From positions 1 through 43,899 of the forward strand of contig JANQRB010000068.1 in the NCBI GenBank assembly GCA_028284775.1: 43,899 nt of DNA, given 5' to 3'. Below the pieces are notes generated by a model. It was not told the origin of the DNA and made no database searches. It saw only the letters and a list, made by a program, of their open reading frames with translations. Below, one piece after another: positions 9,005 to 18,360 of the stretch (its first letter is position 1; each line of letters opens with the position of its first letter). This DNA is from Candidatus Kapaibacterium sp. (GTDB taxonomy: Bacteria; Bacteroidota; Ignavibacteria; Kapaibacteriales; UBA7675). The position numbers and the translations under genes are program-made.

Positions 9005-12000
9005 GTGTATCTTTCGTATTGTCGTTCGCTTATCGCATTGATTTCACTTTTGGTTTCGTTGATTTTCTTGTCGTGGATCGCGCCGGCACTCAAGGCTCAG
9101 GATGAATTTGTCCTTGCCGGCCAGGCTCGGCTACTGAGGGGCCGTTGTCTGATCTTGACGGGCGAGGGCAATTTTCAGTCCGGCAGCGCGATGCTTCGCG
9201 AGCGCCTCGATCTCACGCGGTCGTTTTCCATCGTTTTCGGCGTCAATTTTGGCGACATGGATGTGGAGGGCGCCGACGGCATCTGTTTTGTGTTGCACAA
9301 CAGTCCATCGGGGCCGGCTGCTCTGGGCAACTCCGGCGGCGGGATTGGCTATGGCTGGGGAGCGGGTCGCATCGGCAGGCGGATTCAGCCCTCGCTGGCG
9401 GTGGAATTTGATACCTTTAACAACAAGGAGGATGATACCTTTGGGGATATCAGCTCCGACCACATCGCAATTGTGCGCGACGGCCGGATGAATCAGAGTC
9501 TCGCAGGACCGATTGCTTTGCCGAATATCGAAGATGGCAAATGCCACCAAATCAAAATTGACTGGAAAGCGAACAGCAAGACACTTGCTGTGACTTTCGA
9601 CGGTCGGCAGCGCCTGAGTTATACCGCCGACATTGTAAGTGATATATTCGGGGGCGCCACAGAATTGTGGTGGGGTTTTACCTCCGCCACGGGAGAGCGT
9701 CTCAACCGGCACAGCCTGGTTCTGGGCGGCAATTGCGATGAGTGCTTTCGCGCCGGTTTTACGCAGAACGACGCATGCAATCCTTTATGCCTCGACTTCC
9801 AGGATTTAAGCGGTGCAGCCTCTGCGCGCTGGCTATGGCGCTTTCCGGGCGCCAGACCCGCGACTTCCACGAGCAGAAATCCGACGGGAATCTGCTATGA
9901 CTCGGCCGGAAGCTATACAGTAACGCAGATTGTCAGCGTTGGGTCTTTTAGCGATTCCATTAGCAAACGGGTGCTTATAGAGCCGCCGCCCTGGGTTAAC
10001 GCCGGCCGTGACACGAGCATTTGCCAGGGACAGACAGCACAGTTAAACGGCATGATCAGCCCGGGTCTGGCCGCCTGGTGGCGCCGTCACGACGGCAAAA
10101 CGCCGGATGACAGAAGCCTGCGACCGATCGTTGAGCCCGACTCGACCGCCGCATATATTCTTGCCGGCCGCGCGCCTAATGGCTGCGAAGTCTATGATAC
10201 GGTTGTCGTTAAGGTCATACGCAAGCCACGCCTTTCTCTCGTCGACCTTACAGTCTGCGCCGGATCACAGACTCGCCTGGAGCCCCTGATCCTTGCTGAT
10301 GGACCATTGCGCTTTAAATGGTCACCGTCCGCCGGACTAAGCGATACATCAATTGGTAATCCCCTGGCATCGCCGCTGAGCACGACGACCTACACTCTGA
10401 CAGCTGTCGACAGCTCGCAATGTGCCTACAGGATCAGTACAAGCTTAACGGTTAGCATAGTGGATTCTATCGATCTGCGCGTCGAAGATCATCTGACGAT
10501 CTGTTCCGGCGATAGCGTCGAGCTGCGTGCGAGGACAAAGATCAGCGATGCCGAGTTCCGTTGGGAACCGCGGGAAGCCCTGCTCGATCCGACTGCGCCC
10601 AAGACGCTGGCATGGCCCTCCGAAACGACGCAATATCGTGTGCATGCACGGAGAGGCGACTGCGAAGGCGAGCGCTTCGTTACTGTCACTGTTCACGAAA
10701 ATCCGGTAGTTGAAGCGGGTAAAGATATAGTATTATGTGGAACCACAAGCACCATGCTGGCCGGAACGCTGCTCGCGGGCAATGCGGAAACAATCAGTTA
10801 TACCTGGCTGCCGGATGCGGGACTGACCGATCCCGCTTCACTTCAGCCGCGGGTCGAAACCAGGCGCGAGAAGATGTACACCCTCATCGCACGCGACAGC
10901 GTTACCGGTTGTGTCGGTATGGATTCGGTCTTTGTACGGCTAGCCGCATCCGTTAACCTTGATGTCGCAACGCCCGATCCGATTTGCCGTGGCGAGGGCG
11001 TTCAATTGCAGGCATCCGGCGCTCAGCGCTACCGCTGGTTTCCCGCCGAGGGTCTCGACGATACCCTGTCCTCTTCACCGTTTGCCAATCCACCGGCGAC
11101 TACCACCTATACAGTGATCGGAACTATCGGCACTTGCATCGATACGATGCAGGTAACCGTCACGGTTTTGTCCCTGCCGGAAGTGAATATTTCCGAAAGC
11201 CTTGTCTATTGTCAGCATAGCTCGCAGGCTGTGTTGATGCCGGTCATCGGCGCGGATGAATGGTTGTATTCGTGGACTCCGGCAGATGGGCTGGATGATC
11301 CGCTGGCAAAAACGCCGCGCGCCGCGCCGTCACAAACTACCCTCTATACCTTAACCGTACAGAATAAAGCGGGCTGTTCATCAGAGTTTAAGGTGGAAGT
11401 GATTGTGCCGCCGCCATTTGCGATCGATGCTGGAGTCGACGCTAGCATTTGCGCGGGAAATTCACTCCGACTGGCTCCAGTGCTGGACGACGTTGAGCGT
11501 TTCGTCTGGACGCCTGCACGTGGGCTCGATGACCCGCGCGCTCTTCGTCCGCTCGTGACACCGGCGGTAAGTACGACGTACACGTTAACCGCCACGAGCG
11601 CAACCTGTACACAGCGGGACTCGGTGACGATCGGCGTTGATCCGCTGCCGTCGCTCAGCGTAGTTGACAGTCTTTTTATCTGTCCTGGCGAGAGCGTGCA
11701 GCTCGAAGCCGACGGCGGCAACGACACATATTTGTGGACGCCGGCTGAAGGACTCGACCGGCGGGATAGCCCTACACCTGTGGCCTCTCCGCTGCGCAGC
11801 ACTGAGTACAGCGTGCGAGTAAGGAATGAATATGGATGCTCAACGCGTGCTACGGTACAGGTGGAAGTGGAAAGGCCAACGACCCTGGCGCTTAGTGTAG
11901 CTGCCATTGAAGGTGTTTTTGAACCCGGCGACTCTCTGAGTGTGCCGCTTTTGATCGCCGGAGATGATGATGCCTTCAGTCGCACGGAGTTAACAGCGCT

Positions 12001-12640
12001 GCACTGTTCTTTGCGCTATCCTTTTGCCACGCTGTCGTATCGCGGCGGAGCGCTCGTAAAAGGCGGCGAGGCTGCGCGCGACTGGCAATTTATGGTAAGG
12101 GAAGACATTGAGTCGGAGTCGTTGTTGATAAGCGGCCGCAAAGGGCCCGACGGGGCTGCCCTGCAGGCTGGGTCATTGCTGCGGCTGGAGTTCATGGTGT
12201 ATTTCAGCTCCGACAATTCGCTGCAGGCAGCCATTGATTTTGACAACCAATCCTTCGCCGTTGAACAAAGCGACGCGGATGTGACTACCAGGTGTATTAC
12301 ACTGCTCGGCACCGGCAGCAAAGTGCATCTTTCGACACTGTGTTTGCATTCGGCTCGCGGCGTGCAGCGCGGCTTTGGGCGTTATGCATTGGTGCAAAAC
12401 CACCCTAATCCCGTCTCAGACTCCTTCACAATCACGTACAGTCTGGGTCTTGACGCTCATACAAGCCTGCGTGTCTACGATGCCTTAGGAGCCGAAGTCC
12501 TGGTATTGATTGATGCTTTCCGGAGTGCCGGTAGCTATCGGCTGGCGGTGCCAACCGGCGCGCTGCCCTCAGGCGCCTACGTTTACCGCCTGGTATCTGG
12601 ACCATTTGCCGCGGCAAGGTTAATGCGGATAGCTCGATAA
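9005..12640 (+). CDS. Secreted L-type lectin adhesin with Ig-like repeats and T9SS tail
   Basis: About 1,211 residues. Signal peptide 1-32; L-type (legume-like) lectin domain about 34-240, with A-D-G-I-C-F-V-L, S-L-A-V-E-F-D-T-F-N-N and D-H-I-A-I; a PKD-like domain to about 330; eight Ig-like repeats of 75-83 residues to about 985; a cohesin-like domain; and a type A T9SS sorting domain (last 80 residues, Q-N-H-P-N-P then S-G-A-Y-V-Y-R-L). The repeats share W-x-P-x-x-G-L-D-D and T-T-x-Y-T-L, and each has one Cys near its start and one near its end. It should be exported by Sec and T9SS, surface-attached, and bind glycans. The start is GTG 9005, with GAGG 7 nt upstream; TTG 8999 is too close to that site. 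Carbohydrate specificity is unknown. Confidence 0.88.
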   Translation: MYLSYCRSLIALISLLVSLIFLSWIAPALKAQDEFVLAGQARLLRGRCLILTGEGNFQSGSAMLRERLDLTRSFSIVFGVNFGDMDVEGADGICFVLHNSPSGPAALGNSGGGIGYGWGAGRIGRRIQPSLAVEFDTFNNKEDDTFGDISSDHIAIVRDGRMNQSLAGPIALPNIEDGKCHQIKIDWKANSKTLAVTFDGRQRLSYTADIVSDIFGGATELWWGFTSATGERLNRHSLVLGGNCDECFRAGFTQNDACNPLCLDFQDLSGAASARWLWRFPGARPATSTSRNPTGICYDSAGSYTVTQIVSVGSFSDSISKRVLIEPPPWVNAGRDTSICQGQTAQLNGMISPGLAAWWRRHDGKTPDDRSLRPIVEPDSTAAYILAGRAPNGCEVYDTVVVKVIRKPRLSLVDLTVCAGSQTRLEPLILADGPLRFKWSPSAGLSDTSIGNPLASPLSTTTYTLTAVDSSQCAYRISTSLTVSIVDSIDLRVEDHLTICSGDSVELRARTKISDAEFRWEPREALLDPTAPKTLAWPSETTQYRVHARRGDCEGERFVTVTVHENPVVEAGKDIVLCGTTSTMLAGTLLAGNAETISYTWLPDAGLTDPASLQPRVETRREKMYTLIARDSVTGCVGMDSVFVRLAASVNLDVATPDPICRGEGVQLQASGAQRYRWFPAEGLDDTLSSSPFANPPATTTYTVIGTIGTCIDTMQVTVTVLSLPEVNISESLVYCQHSSQAVLMPVIGADEWLYSWTPADGLDDPLAKTPRAAPSQTTLYTLTVQNKAGCSSEFKVEVIVPPPFAIDAGVDASICAGNSLRLAPVLDDVERFVWTPARGLDDPRALRPLVTPAVSTTYTLTATSATCTQRDSVTIGVDPLPSLSVVDSLFICPGESVQLEADGGNDTYLWTPAEGLDRRDSPTPVASPLRSTEYSVRVRNEYGCSTRATVQVEVERPTTLALSVAAIEGVFEPGDSLSVPLLIAGDDDAFSRTELTALHCSLRYPFATLSYRGGALVKGGEAARDWQFMVREDIESESLLISGRKGPDGAALQAGSLLRLEFMVYFSSDNSLQAAIDFDNQSFAVEQSDADVTTRCITLLGTGSKVHLSTLCLHSARGVQRGFGRYALVQNHPNPVSDSFTITYSLGLDAHTSLRVYDALGAEVLVLIDAFRSAGSYRLAVPTGALPSGAYVYRLVSGPFAAARLMRIAR

Positions 12641-12802
12641 ATGCCTGTAACTCTTGCGGAAGTGCAGATCGCGACCATCATACAATGGCAGTTCTTTGGT
12701 CGGGTCGTAACACTGTTCGCCTGGGAAGCTGGAGCATGACATTTCATTGAGCGGTTGTCTGCGCCATTGGCGGATGCCATCTGCCGGATAGTAATCAGAC
12801 AA
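12620..12802 (-). pseudogene. Possible fragment of a small exported protein gene
   Basis: A minus-strand frame of 60 codons with protein-like composition, including Y-Y-P-A-D-G-I-R-Q-W and a Cys pair. It is closed by TAG just before its first TTG. In a neighbouring frame immediately upstream, the sequence encodes a Val-rich hydrophobic run like a signal-peptide core. One reading is a small secreted protein gene broken by frameshifts. Another is chance. It overlaps the last 21 bp of the adhesin gene. Confidence 0.2.
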
Positions 12803-12884
12803 CTACTGCAACTACGATAACAATGCAACAGACTCAATGCCATTCCGAGGTGAAGCTCCTGGCGAATAAAACACCTTTGGCACA

Positions 12885-13451
12885 TTAGCCGAAAGTAATC
12901 TGATCATAGCAACGGAATCTGGCGGTCGTGAAAAAATCGTCCCGGAGAAAGTCGCAATGGAGCTCGCCCCGAATCGCCCGATACAAGAATTCGGTCGTCG
13001 ACTGCGAGTAGACGCACTCCCGGCCTTCGTATTCGAGCAGGATTGTCCAATCGGTAGTGCCGCCTTTAGTAAGCCAGTAAAAGAACAAGCGTGATTCGTC
13101 CAATGCCCAGGGCAGAATACCGCCTTCTGAGGGGTATATCTCGCGTGGGTAGTCTTCCGGGAAGGCATCTTTCATCACGGCATAAGCATCGCACATCGGC
13201 TTGATTTGTGAAGCAAGCGCCAGGTTGGGATTGTCGCTAAAGGGAGAGAGCAGCCACACATACTCATAGGGTTTGGCGGCGCCGAGCTCCAATGCGCCGC
13301 TGCCGTAAACCCGGGTGAATTCTTTGTAATCACCCGGGAATTCAGTGCCGACGCGTTCTTCGAGTGCTCTCCAGGCGTCGGGACTTCCGGTATCGACGGG
13401 AGCGGAAGGCGCAGGCAGCGGGCTTTGCAAGGCTTCGAAGATAGCTGACAT
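12885..13451 (-). CDS. SMI1/KNR4 (SUKH) domain protein
   Basis: A 188-residue soluble protein with the SUKH pattern: L-E-x-R-V-G-T-E-F-P-G-D-Y-K-E-F near residues 31-46, Y-G-S-G near 49, a central segment ending in G-G-I-L-P-W-A-L-D-E-S (about 109-119), and a C-terminal E-F-L-Y-R-A-I-R-G-E-L helix. SUKH proteins are often immunity proteins for nuclease or deaminase toxins, and many stand alone. GAGGAG lies 8 nt before the ATG, so the start is firm. No toxin gene adjoins it; the next gene on the strand is a secreted unknown 73 bp beyond the start. Family confident; immunity role unproven. Confidence 0.85.
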   Translation of the reverse strand: MSAIFEALQSPLPAPSAPVDTGSPDAWRALEERVGTEFPGDYKEFTRVYGSGALELGAAKPYEYVWLLSPFSDNPNLALASQIKPMCDAYAVMKDAFPEDYPREIYPSEGGILPWALDESRLFFYWLTKGGTTDWTILLEYEGRECVYSQSTTEFLYRAIRGELHCDFLRDDFFTTARFRCYDQITFG

Positions 13452-13524
13452 TATTTAATCTCCTCGATACTCGATAGCTAAGCCATGGTAGATTGCAGTA
13501 GCAGCGCGCCGCGGCCCGGCCTTG

Positions 13525-14601
13525 TTAATAGGCGATAAAATTGTTGGATATTGATTCTACCATACCTGTTAACCTAAGCTGCCTGATAAGGTCGCCGATT
13601 CCCTCGCCTATGCCGGAGTCGGCCTTCAGGTGATAAAGATTGAGCCGGCCGTCGCCCACCAGCTCCAAACCCAGATTTTTCGCAAGCCCTGCAATCTGCT
13701 CGTGCTGCAGCCGGGCGACAAATTTCACCGAAATAAAATTATCAAAGGCAAAGAGTCTGAAAGAGCTCAAGTCGACAACTGGTCCAGCGAATTGTACAAG
13801 TTCCATAGACCTGATAGCGCGGTACTCGGCGCAATCGCGGCGTTCGAATGCGCTGGAATCCCGTCTCATCAGAATTTTAACACTTTCCCGGTCGAGGCCG
13901 AAATCCATTTCGGTTTTAATCAAATGCTGACCCTGCAGGGAACTGCTTAGGCTCCGGTAATCGAATTCGATAAGGCGATAAGCATCGAGCGTGTCCTGGA
14001 ACTCCTGCAACAACTCCTGCCGCTTCCGGGCGACGCTGTCCGGCAGCCTCTGCAGCAATGCCGGCTGTATTCGATTCAAGACCACGGCCATCAGATGCGG
14101 ATGCGGCGTGTAGGCCTGAACCTTGTTGCCGCGATAAATGTACTCATCGCCGATTTTGTTGATGACCAGCGCTTCTTCGGCGAATTGACTGTCGTTTTCC
14201 CTGCGCATCCGGCGCGTTATTGTCCGGTAGCCTTTTGCGCTGACGCTCAATTCGAGGGAATCGATCTCATCGCATTCCACCAGAAAGAGTCCGGCCGCGG
14301 AGTCGTGCCGGATCGGCAGAGAATTACCTTGCGGCTGCGACCTGGCTTTGATATGCACAGGAATCTCAACTGCTGTCCTGGACCACAGGCGCGATCGGCT
14401 GCGTTCCGCTGTACTCCGCTCGGTCGGGCTACTTGACTTCCTGTCCGCCGGGACAACATGCACAGGCGGAAGTCCATAGCGCGGATGCTCTTCAACACGA
14501 ATGCGCAAGACTTCCCCCGTAGCTGCGCTGTCCGCCCACGCCAGCGACGTCATCGCGAGGAGGACGTTCATGAAAATTGTCATGCTAATCTGCTTGCTCA
14601 T
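13525..14601 (-). CDS. Secreted protein of unknown function
   Basis: About 358 residues from ATG 14601; the frame is also open from ATG 14613, and ATGs at 14583 and 14571 are possible. None has a strong ribosome binding site. A signal peptide ends in S-L-A-W-A-D, so it is periplasmic or secreted. The middle (about 185-260) is rich in Arg, Gln and Glu and predicted helical. The last 70 residues (F-I-S-V-K-F-V-A-R-L through S-I-S-N-N-F-I-A-Y) resemble an inhibitor-I9/subtilisin propeptide-like alpha-beta fold that ends in V-x-S-I-x-x-N. No peptidase domain is attached. I do not recognise the family. It lies between the SUKH and SEC-C genes on the same strand. Confidence 0.7.
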   Translation of the reverse strand: MSKQISMTIFMNVLLAMTSLAWADSAATGEVLRIRVEEHPRYGLPPVHVVPADRKSSSPTERSTAERSRSRLWSRTAVEIPVHIKARSQPQGNSLPIRHDSAAGLFLVECDEIDSLELSVSAKGYRTITRRMRRENDSQFAEEALVINKIGDEYIYRGNKVQAYTPHPHLMAVVLNRIQPALLQRLPDSVARKRQELLQEFQDTLDAYRLIEFDYRSLSSSLQGQHLIKTEMDFGLDRESVKILMRRDSSAFERRDCAEYRAIRSMELVQFAGPVVDLSSFRLFAFDNFISVKFVARLQHEQIAGLAKNLGLELVGDGRLNLYHLKADSGIGEGIGDLIRQLRLTGMVESISNNFIAY

Positions 14602-14797
14602 TCTTGCTCGCATAACTCATCGAAAGGGGACGGGCTGCCGTCGCAGCGATGTATCTCCGCAAAACAAGCGGCAATATACACAGCATGCTGCCGAGATATG
14701 CATGAATGCCTTCAGCCTGCGCTATCTGTATGGATTGTGGGACTGCCATAGAGTGCGACTATGTAGTCGGCCATTCCAAGTGTGGACATGGATTGCA

Positions 14798-15817
14798 TCA
14801 GACAGAATTGAAACGGACGACTTCGCGCAGTAAGGGCGTCTTCTGCACCTGAAGTTCATGGTCGAGCGGATCGTCATTAAGCTCATTGATTTCCGCCAGT
14901 CCAAAAAGCTCGGCAAAGTTGCTGAGGCTGCGCCTTGTGTAGCATGCGCGTATCTGCTCTTCGGCTGAGATGTACTGATGCATCGGCTGTTCATCGAGTA
15001 ATTGTGGAAATACGCGCAGCAGCTCGTCCTCATAAAAGTGATTCGATCGTGGGACAGCACCGTGCCGAGTTAAGAGATACAGGGTGAATGCAAACGAGCT
15101 TTGGATAAATCCATCTTCGGGATAGATGTCAAGGTAAGCCCAGTTAAAGCTTTGCACATAAGCTCGGAAAAGCCGGGGATAAATGCCTGCAAGCCCTGAT
15201 CCTCTCAGCAAGCTTCGACACTCGCGGCTTAGAATGAAGCGGCCCTTGTATTTGCGAATCAGGCCGGCGAGCTGCGCGACGAGGCGTGTGACGTGTAAAT
15301 CGGAAAAATCCAATTCCGAATTGGGACTGTGCCGGCGAATAATTTGCCGATACAAATCAGAACCCCAATATTCCAAGGCCGTCTCGCGGCAAAAATTGCG
15401 CGGTAGGTTGCCTGTTGCGGTCGGCTTCAGGCCCTTCTCGCCGATTCCTGCCGTCAACAATTCAAAGAGGATGACAATCGGCGCTTGCGGATATGATTCC
15501 AGCGTCTCCGGAAAAGACAGCAGCGAAGGAGAGTCAAAGGGATGATTCAACAAGCGATGCATCTGCTCCGGCGATAATCCCGCCAGATCGTCGCGCGGCG
15601 TCGTATTGTGCCCGTGCATGAATTCATTGACGGCAGTCTGCAGCTCGGCCTCTGACGCAAAGTCCTGGGCTGCCAGCTTGCGCTTGAGCTCATCCATTAT
15701 TACCGCATTGGGCGAGTCACTCGGCGCGGATCTTCCATGCCTGAGACAACAATGTTTGAACTGTTTGCCGCTGCCGCAGGGACAAGGATCGTTGCGGCCG
15801 ATATCAGATGCAGCCAT
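14798..15817 (-). CDS. SEC-C metal-binding motif protein
   Basis: A 339-residue protein with an N-terminal SEC-C zinc motif, C-x-C-x8-C-C, formed by C12, C14, C23 and C24 in D-P-C-P-C-G-S-G and K-H-C-C. SEC-C ends SecA and also occurs in many stand-alone proteins of unknown role, where it binds zinc and may contact ribosomes or partners. The remaining 310 residues are mainly helical, and I do not recognise a domain in them. AGG lies about 8 nt before ATG 15817. The motif is certain; the function is open. Confidence 0.8.
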   Translation of the reverse strand: MAASDIGRNDPCPCGSGKQFKHCCLRHGRSAPSDSPNAVIMDELKRKLAAQDFASEAELQTAVNEFMHGHNTTPRDDLAGLSPEQMHRLLNHPFDSPSLLSFPETLESYPQAPIVILFELLTAGIGEKGLKPTATGNLPRNFCRETALEYWGSDLYRQIIRRHSPNSELDFSDLHVTRLVAQLAGLIRKYKGRFILSRECRSLLRGSGLAGIYPRLFRAYVQSFNWAYLDIYPEDGFIQSSFAFTLYLLTRHGAVPRSNHFYEDELLRVFPQLLDEQPMHQYISAEEQIRACYTRRSLSNFAELFGLAEINELNDDPLDHELQVQKTPLLREVVRFNSV

Positions 15818-15843
15818 ATCTGTTGCCTGATGTTTAGTGGAAA

Positions 15844-16161
15844 CTATTGCATTGCTCCCATGAGGGATCGCAACTTTCTTCCGGTATTATTGCCTTCACT
15901 TTCCAGTGCGGCAACTGCCGCTGTACCGAACTGTTCCTTAAATCCATTGGCCATGAGTCCGGTATGTTGTTGCGAAACCTCTCTTGTCGACATAAGTGTG
16001 GCGGCACAGCTCGGGCAATAGAATATAGTTAGCAGGGAGTTGTACCTCTTATCTATTGTCTGCAAGATAAGACAGTCGAGGCGGATTGCGCAACTGCCGG
16101 CACCATCCGGCGCTGGCGATGACGAAGGAATTACAATGGCGATACGGAAAAGCAACGACAT
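15844..16161 (-). CDS. Possible small gene upstream of the SEC-C gene
   Basis: A minus-strand frame of 105 codons that ends 26 bp before the SEC-C gene. Its second half looks protein-like: Y-C-P-S-C-A-A-T-L like half a zinc ribbon, then a helical G-F-K-E-Q-F-G-T-A-A-V-A-A-L segment. The first half does not look coding, so the true start may be internal. No clear ribosome binding site. It may be a small gene co-transcribed with the SEC-C gene, or the remains of one. Confidence 0.22.
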   Translation of the reverse strand: MSLLFRIAIVIPSSSPAPDGAGSCAIRLDCLILQTIDKRYNSLLTIFYCPSCAATLMSTREVSQQHTGLMANGFKEQFGTAAVAALESEGNNTGRKLRSLMGAMQ

Positions 16162-16324
16162 TATGCCGATTGAAACAGAAGCTCAGCAGATAATTTCATC
16201 GATGCTGACTGCCGATTGCAGCGGAATGTCATTGCAACTCCGCTTCCTGGAACTCACGCCGATTTGCGGAATTTTTAAGACGGCCTCGTGGTGTTTCCAG
16301 CCCAAGCGGCAAAAAAATCTTTGA
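16136..16324 (+). CDS. Possible 62-residue protein
   Basis: An ATG frame with a very good Shine-Dalgarno (AAGGA, 6 nt before the ATG). The product begins M-A-I-R-K-S-N-D, has a short helical Q-Q-I-I-S-S-M-L segment and three Cys, and ends in a basic tail. I do not recognise it. It lies 55 bp upstream of the symporter small subunit on the same strand and could be a leader peptide or a small gene. The evidence is only the start signal. Confidence 0.25.
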   Translation: MAIRKSNDIMPIETEAQQIISSMLTADCSGMSLQLRFLELTPICGIFKTASWCFQPKRQKNL

Positions 16325-16379
16325 ATTGCATGCTCTGCTTTCTGAATTTGCAGCCTCCCGATAAAAATACTTCACGAAA

Positions 16380-16661
16380 ATGTTAAGCCAATCTCTCCGG
16401 AAACATATGCAGAACAGAGACAAAAAGTACTGGCAGAAGAATCTGCAATACCTGGGCATTTTGTTGAGCGTCTGGTTTGTCGTGTCCTATGGCTGCGGCA
16501 TTCTTTGGGTCGATGCGCTGGACTCCTTCAGGCTTGGGGGATTCAAGCTCGGCTTTTGGTTTGCGCAGCAGGGATCGATCTATGTTTTTGTGATCCTCAT
16601 TTTTGTTTACGTGTGGCTGATGAATCGACTCGACAAAAAATACGAGGTGGACGAAGCCTGA
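16380..16661 (+). CDS. DUF4212 sodium:solute symporter small subunit
   Basis: A 93-residue membrane protein with two predicted spans (about 25-47 and 62-84), a basic N-terminus (R-D-K-K-Y-W-Q-K-N) and a charged C-terminus. This matches DUF4212, the small partner of VC_2705-type SSS symporters. F-x-L-G-G-F-x-L-G-F-W-F-A-Q-Q-G-S is characteristic. Its stop is 1 bp before the large subunit start, so the two are translated together. Start ATG 16380 was kept; ATG 16407 is also possible, and neither has a strong ribosome binding site. Confidence 0.88.
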   Translation: MLSQSLRKHMQNRDKKYWQKNLQYLGILLSVWFVVSYGCGILWVDALDSFRLGGFKLGFWFAQQGSIYVFVILIFVYVWLMNRLDKKYEVDEA

Positions 16662-16662
16662 T

Positions 16663-18360
16663 ATGGATATTCAATCGTGGACCTTTGTCATAGTCGGGCT
16701 GAGCTTCGCGCTCTACATCGGGATTGCCATCTGGAGTCGTGCCCGCGACACGAGCGATTTTTACGTCGCCCACGGCCAGGTATCACCGCTTGCGAACGGC
16801 CTAGCAACCGCCGCCGACTGGATGAGCGCCGCTTCCTTCATTGGTATGGCGGGCCTGATTTCCTTTCTTGGCCGCGATGGTTCGGTCTACCTGATGGGCT
16901 GGACGGGCGGCTACGTCCTGCTGGCCTTGCTGCTGGCGCCCTACCTGCGCAAATTCGGCAAATTCACTGTTCCGGACTTTATCGGAGACCGCTACTATTC
17001 GCGCAGCGCCCGCCTGATCGGCGTCGTCTGTGCCATTTTCATATCCTTTACCTATGTCGCGGGCCAGATGCGCGGCGTCGGCATCGTCTTTTCGCGTTTC
17101 CTGGACGTGTCGATCGAAACCGGCGTAATGGTTGGCATGGCGATTGTCTTCTTTTATGCCGTGCTGGGCGGCATGAAGGGAATCACCTACACACAGGTCG
17201 CGCAATATTGCGTGTTAATTTTTGCCTTCCTTGTGCCGGCAATATTTATCTCCATTATGATGACGGGCAGTGCGATACCGCAGTTGGGCTTCGGCAGCAC
17301 TCTGACGGGAGAGGAGAGCTTCCTGCTCGACAAGCTCGACGGCTTATCCCAACAATTGGGCTTTGCGGCATATACCAGCGGGAACAAACAGACCATCGAT
17401 GTCTTCTGCATCACGGCCGCGCTTATGGTCGGCACCGCCGGGCTGCCGCACGTAATCGTCAGGTTTTTTACCGTGCCAAAAGTACGGGACGCCCGCAAAT
17501 CGGCCGGTTATGCGCTGCTGTTTATCGCCGTTCTGTATACCAGCGCGCCCGCGGTTGCGGCGTTCGCGCGCACGAATCTTATCCAGTCAATCAGTGAAGT
17601 CAGGATCGACCAGGCGCCGGAATGGTTTAACAACTGGCGGCGCACCGGACTGATTGAGTTTAAGGACAAAAATGGCGACGGCCGGATCCAATACCTCAAT
17701 TCGGAACGCAACGAGCTGACAATCGACCGCGATATTATGGTGCTCGCCAACCCCGAGATCGCCGGTCTGCCCAACTGGGTTGTAGGGCTGGTGGCTGCCG
17801 GCGCTCTGGCGGCGGCGCTGTCGACAGCGGCCGGCCTGTTGCTCGTTATCTCAAGCTCTGTTGCTCACGATTTGTTTAAGAGGACGCTGCGGCCGCGTTT
17901 TACGGAAAAACAGGAACTGCGGACAGCACGCATCGCCGCTGCTTGTGCGGTTGTCATCGCCGGCTACTTCGGCATCAATCCGCCGGCATTTGTGGCGCAG
18001 GTTGTGGCCTTCGCCTTCGGTCTCGCGGCGGCATCCTTTTTTCCGGCGATCATTATGGGAATTTTTTCCCGGCGGATCAACAAAGAGGGCGCCATCGCCG
18101 GGATGGTCACCGGCCTGCTCTTCACTGCCGCCTACATCCTGTACTTCAAATTCATCGATCCCGGCGCAAACAATGCCGCCCATTGGTGGTTGGGTATTTC
18201 ACCCGAAGGAATCGGTACGATCGGAATGCTGATTAATTTCCTGGTAACAGGCCTTGTAAGTCATCTAACGCCCCCGCCGCCGGAAGATGTGCGGAAGATG
18301 ATAGATGAGATCAGATTGCCCAGGGCCAACGCAATCGGCTCGTATCAAGCCGAAGCCTAG
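16663..18360 (+). CDS. Sodium:solute symporter (SSS family, VC_2705 type)
   Basis: A 565-residue inner-membrane transporter with about 13 predicted spans. It starts with the SSS signature A-R-D-T-S-D-F-Y-V-A and the A-A-D-W-M-S-A-A-S-F segment of the sodium-site region. An extra-membrane insertion near residues 310-350 contains D-K-N-G-D-G-R-I-Q, an EF-hand-like loop that I recall as usual in this subfamily. Close relatives are annotated for acetate or other short carboxylates, but the substrate here is unproven. It pairs with the DUF4212 subunit 1 bp upstream. A phosphatase or two-component system seen beside such pairs in proteobacteria is missing. Confidence 0.92.
   Translation: MDIQSWTFVIVGLSFALYIGIAIWSRARDTSDFYVAHGQVSPLANGLATAADWMSAASFIGMAGLISFLGRDGSVYLMGWTGGYVLLALLLAPYLRKFGKFTVPDFIGDRYYSRSARLIGVVCAIFISFTYVAGQMRGVGIVFSRFLDVSIETGVMVGMAIVFFYAVLGGMKGITYTQVAQYCVLIFAFLVPAIFISIMMTGSAIPQLGFGSTLTGEESFLLDKLDGLSQQLGFAAYTSGNKQTIDVFCITAALMVGTAGLPHVIVRFFTVPKVRDARKSAGYALLFIAVLYTSAPAVAAFARTNLIQSISEVRIDQAPEWFNNWRRTGLIEFKDKNGDGRIQYLNSERNELTIDRDIMVLANPEIAGLPNWVVGLVAAGALAAALSTAAGLLLVISSSVAHDLFKRTLRPRFTEKQELRTARIAAACAVVIAGYFGINPPAFVAQVVAFAFGLAAASFFPAIIMGIFSRRINKEGAIAGMVTGLLFTAAYILYFKFIDPGANNAAHWWLGISPEGIGTIGMLINFLVTGLVSHLTPPPPEDVRKMIDEIRLPRANAIGSYQAEA

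Noticed and set aside
12885..15817. A defence island made of SUKH, secreted unknown and SEC-C proteins
   Set aside because: No nuclease, ATPase, toxin or other effector is present, and the spacing (73 and about 200 bp) does not demand one operon.
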